A stretch of DNA of 34,184 bases, taken from the NCBI GenBank assembly GCA_002812745.2, contig NCSJ02000420.1, positions 1-34,184 of the forward strand, written 5' to 3'. The position numbers and the translations under genes are program-made. The notes under the pieces are model-generated. The model had not been told where the DNA came from and did not search any database. It saw only the letters and a list, made by a program, of their open reading frames with translations. How positions within the stretch are numbered: the first letter of the stretch is position 1; each line of letters starts with the position of its first letter. This DNA comes from Scytalidium lignicola (Eukaryota > Ascomycota > Leotiomycetes). Below, piece by piece: positions 33,405-34,184 of this stretch.

Positions 33405-33729
33405 ATCTTGTGAATCTTAGAAATGTTCAAAGTGTATTTATAAGGGTTGTTATTGTGAAAACCTTAAGTTTAATGTTGATAAGATGGACTATTATCTTTA
33501 AGAAGAAGAATAGTTATTTGTTGAAAAGGAAGTTACCTTGGTTAAACTCTTAAGATTGGAAAAGTAACAAAAACAATTAAAATTTTATGCTTATGAAATG
33601 CTTAAATGTAATGCTTTTACCTTGGATAAACTAGAGAAGATTGAAGAAAAGAAAAGATTAAAGAAGGAAAAACTAGACTCTTTAATCCTTATCAAGGGCT
33701 TATTATACCCTTTTAATAGAAGTGAGTAA
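33405..33729 (+). pseudogene. Relic of a Cys-rich plus coiled-coil ORF
   Basis: One plus-strand frame reads SCES, then KCSKCIYKGCYCENLKFN (a C-x2-C-x4-C-x-C cluster) and, after a spacer with DKMDYYL, a charged heptad-like helix (LEK-QKQLKFYAYEMLKCN, then LDKLEKIEEKKRLKKEKL). Stops occur at expected Gln positions. A Cys cluster followed by a Leu/Glu/Lys-rich coiled coil is a layout I associate with uncharacterised ORFs linked to fungal transposons, but I cannot name a family. The overlapping open frame at 33326-33553 is hydrophobic and is a shadow of this one. Confidence 0.45.
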
Positions 33730-34184
33730 TATTCCTTGACTAACTCCTTTATGTTAAGTATTAATGTTATTAATCTTTTACTTATCTTATTAACTTAATT
33801 AATTCTTCTTCTTAAGGATCCTTTTTAGCTAAAGTTTAATAATAACNTTTTTATTATCCTTTTAGTATTTTCTAAATGTTCAATAAGTTCTTATAAATTG
33901 TCTGATTTTAAAAACCCTTCTTATTTGACTAAGTATTAAATCTTTTTGTATTAATATTTATAATCTAAAATTTTCTTAATCATCTATTCCTTATCTGGTT
34001 TTGACTTAACTTTTATGTTTAGTATTAGTAGTATATTCACAAGTATTAGTTCTAGTAATACTGTATAAAATACAAGATGTATTTTTATAGTTTTTAATAG
34101 CTTTAATTTAATTGTTATTAGTTTGTAAACTTCTTCAACTTTAAATGGTCTTAATTTCTTAAATTCAAGTTTGTTATTAGATTG
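33700..34184 (-). pseudogene. Chromovirus (Ty3/gypsy) integrase C-terminus and chromodomain, cut by the window edge
   Basis: Reading down from 34182: LEFKKLRPFKVEEVYKL, LKLLKTIKIHLVFYTVLLEL (the GPY/F-like integrase tail; P-K-T-M-R-I-H-P-V-F-H is the usual form). Then, from about 33985 down to 33850, a chromodomain: MIKKILDYKY, YLVK-EGFLKSDNL-ELIEHLEN, matching the Y-L-V-K-W-x-G-Y...W-E-P layout with the two Trp codons turned into stops. The chromodomain directs integration to heterochromatin in such elements. The rest of pol should lie beyond the right edge. No 3' LTR is recognisable on the inner side. N at 33846 shifts the frame just after the domain. Confidence 0.82.

Noticed and set aside
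8041..34184. Mitochondrial or plasmid origin because of the very high A+T
   Set aside because: The sequence is contiguous with nuclear-type intron-containing genes, and the AT-rich part consists of decayed nuclear transposons with transitions, not mitochondrial genes.

Overview
This is fungal DNA, most likely from a filamentous ascomycete (Pezizomycotina). The evidence is a fungal-specific transcription factor and other genes with 40-86 nt introns using GTAAGT-type donors and CTGAC-like branch points, an old yellow enzyme, fungal-type Tad1-like LINE, copia, chromovirus and pogo elements, and massive C-to-T/G-to-A decay of the repeats, as expected from repeat-induced point mutation (RIP). A lichen-forming or other slow-growing fungus would fit, but the sequence does not settle the species.

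Layout. (1) 1-1701, minus strand: a pogo/Fot1-like DDE transposase running off the left edge, with one intron and about eight RIP-type stop codons. (2) 2678-6369: the only live-looking genes, all on the minus strand. A six-exon transcription factor (4608-6369) is followed by a small four-exon gene of unknown function (3841-4358) and then by an intact old-yellow-enzyme oxidoreductase (2678-3797). The trio resembles a piece of a small metabolic or biosynthetic cluster; that is inference. (3) About 6.4-8.0 kb: intergenic, GC-balanced. (4) From about 8.1 kb to the right edge: a RIP-decayed, very AT-rich nest of transposons in which CpG is almost absent.

The nest in order: a 512-bp palindrome-rich element with TIRs and TA target duplication (9561-10072); a TGTTG...CAACA LTR (10112-10286); a decayed copia element (gag from about 11.6 kb, pol 15.4-18.1 kb) split by a 2375-bp integrase-type DNA transposon with TIRs, a TATA duplication and a C-terminal CXC domain (13018-15392, Ginger/KRBA2-like); a 5'-truncated LINE on the minus strand (18101-20114); a second copy of the palindrome-rich element (20117-25901) into which a complete second copia element (20250-25414, two 253-bp LTRs, TSD GAGAC/GAAAC) has jumped; a Ty3/gypsy RT-RNase H fragment (25904-26400); a near full-length Tad1-like LINE on the plus strand (to about 31620); a relic of a Cys-rich/coiled-coil ORF (about 33.4-33.7 kb); and at the right edge the integrase C-terminus plus chromodomain of a minus-strand chromovirus.

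Single N characters occur throughout, nearly all next to A/T homopolymers. In two genes, deleting the N restores a conserved reading frame, so they are sequencing or assembly artefacts and not mutations. I found no tRNA, rRNA or CRISPR. The least explained items are the small gene beside the old yellow enzyme and the Ginger-like element with its CXC tail.
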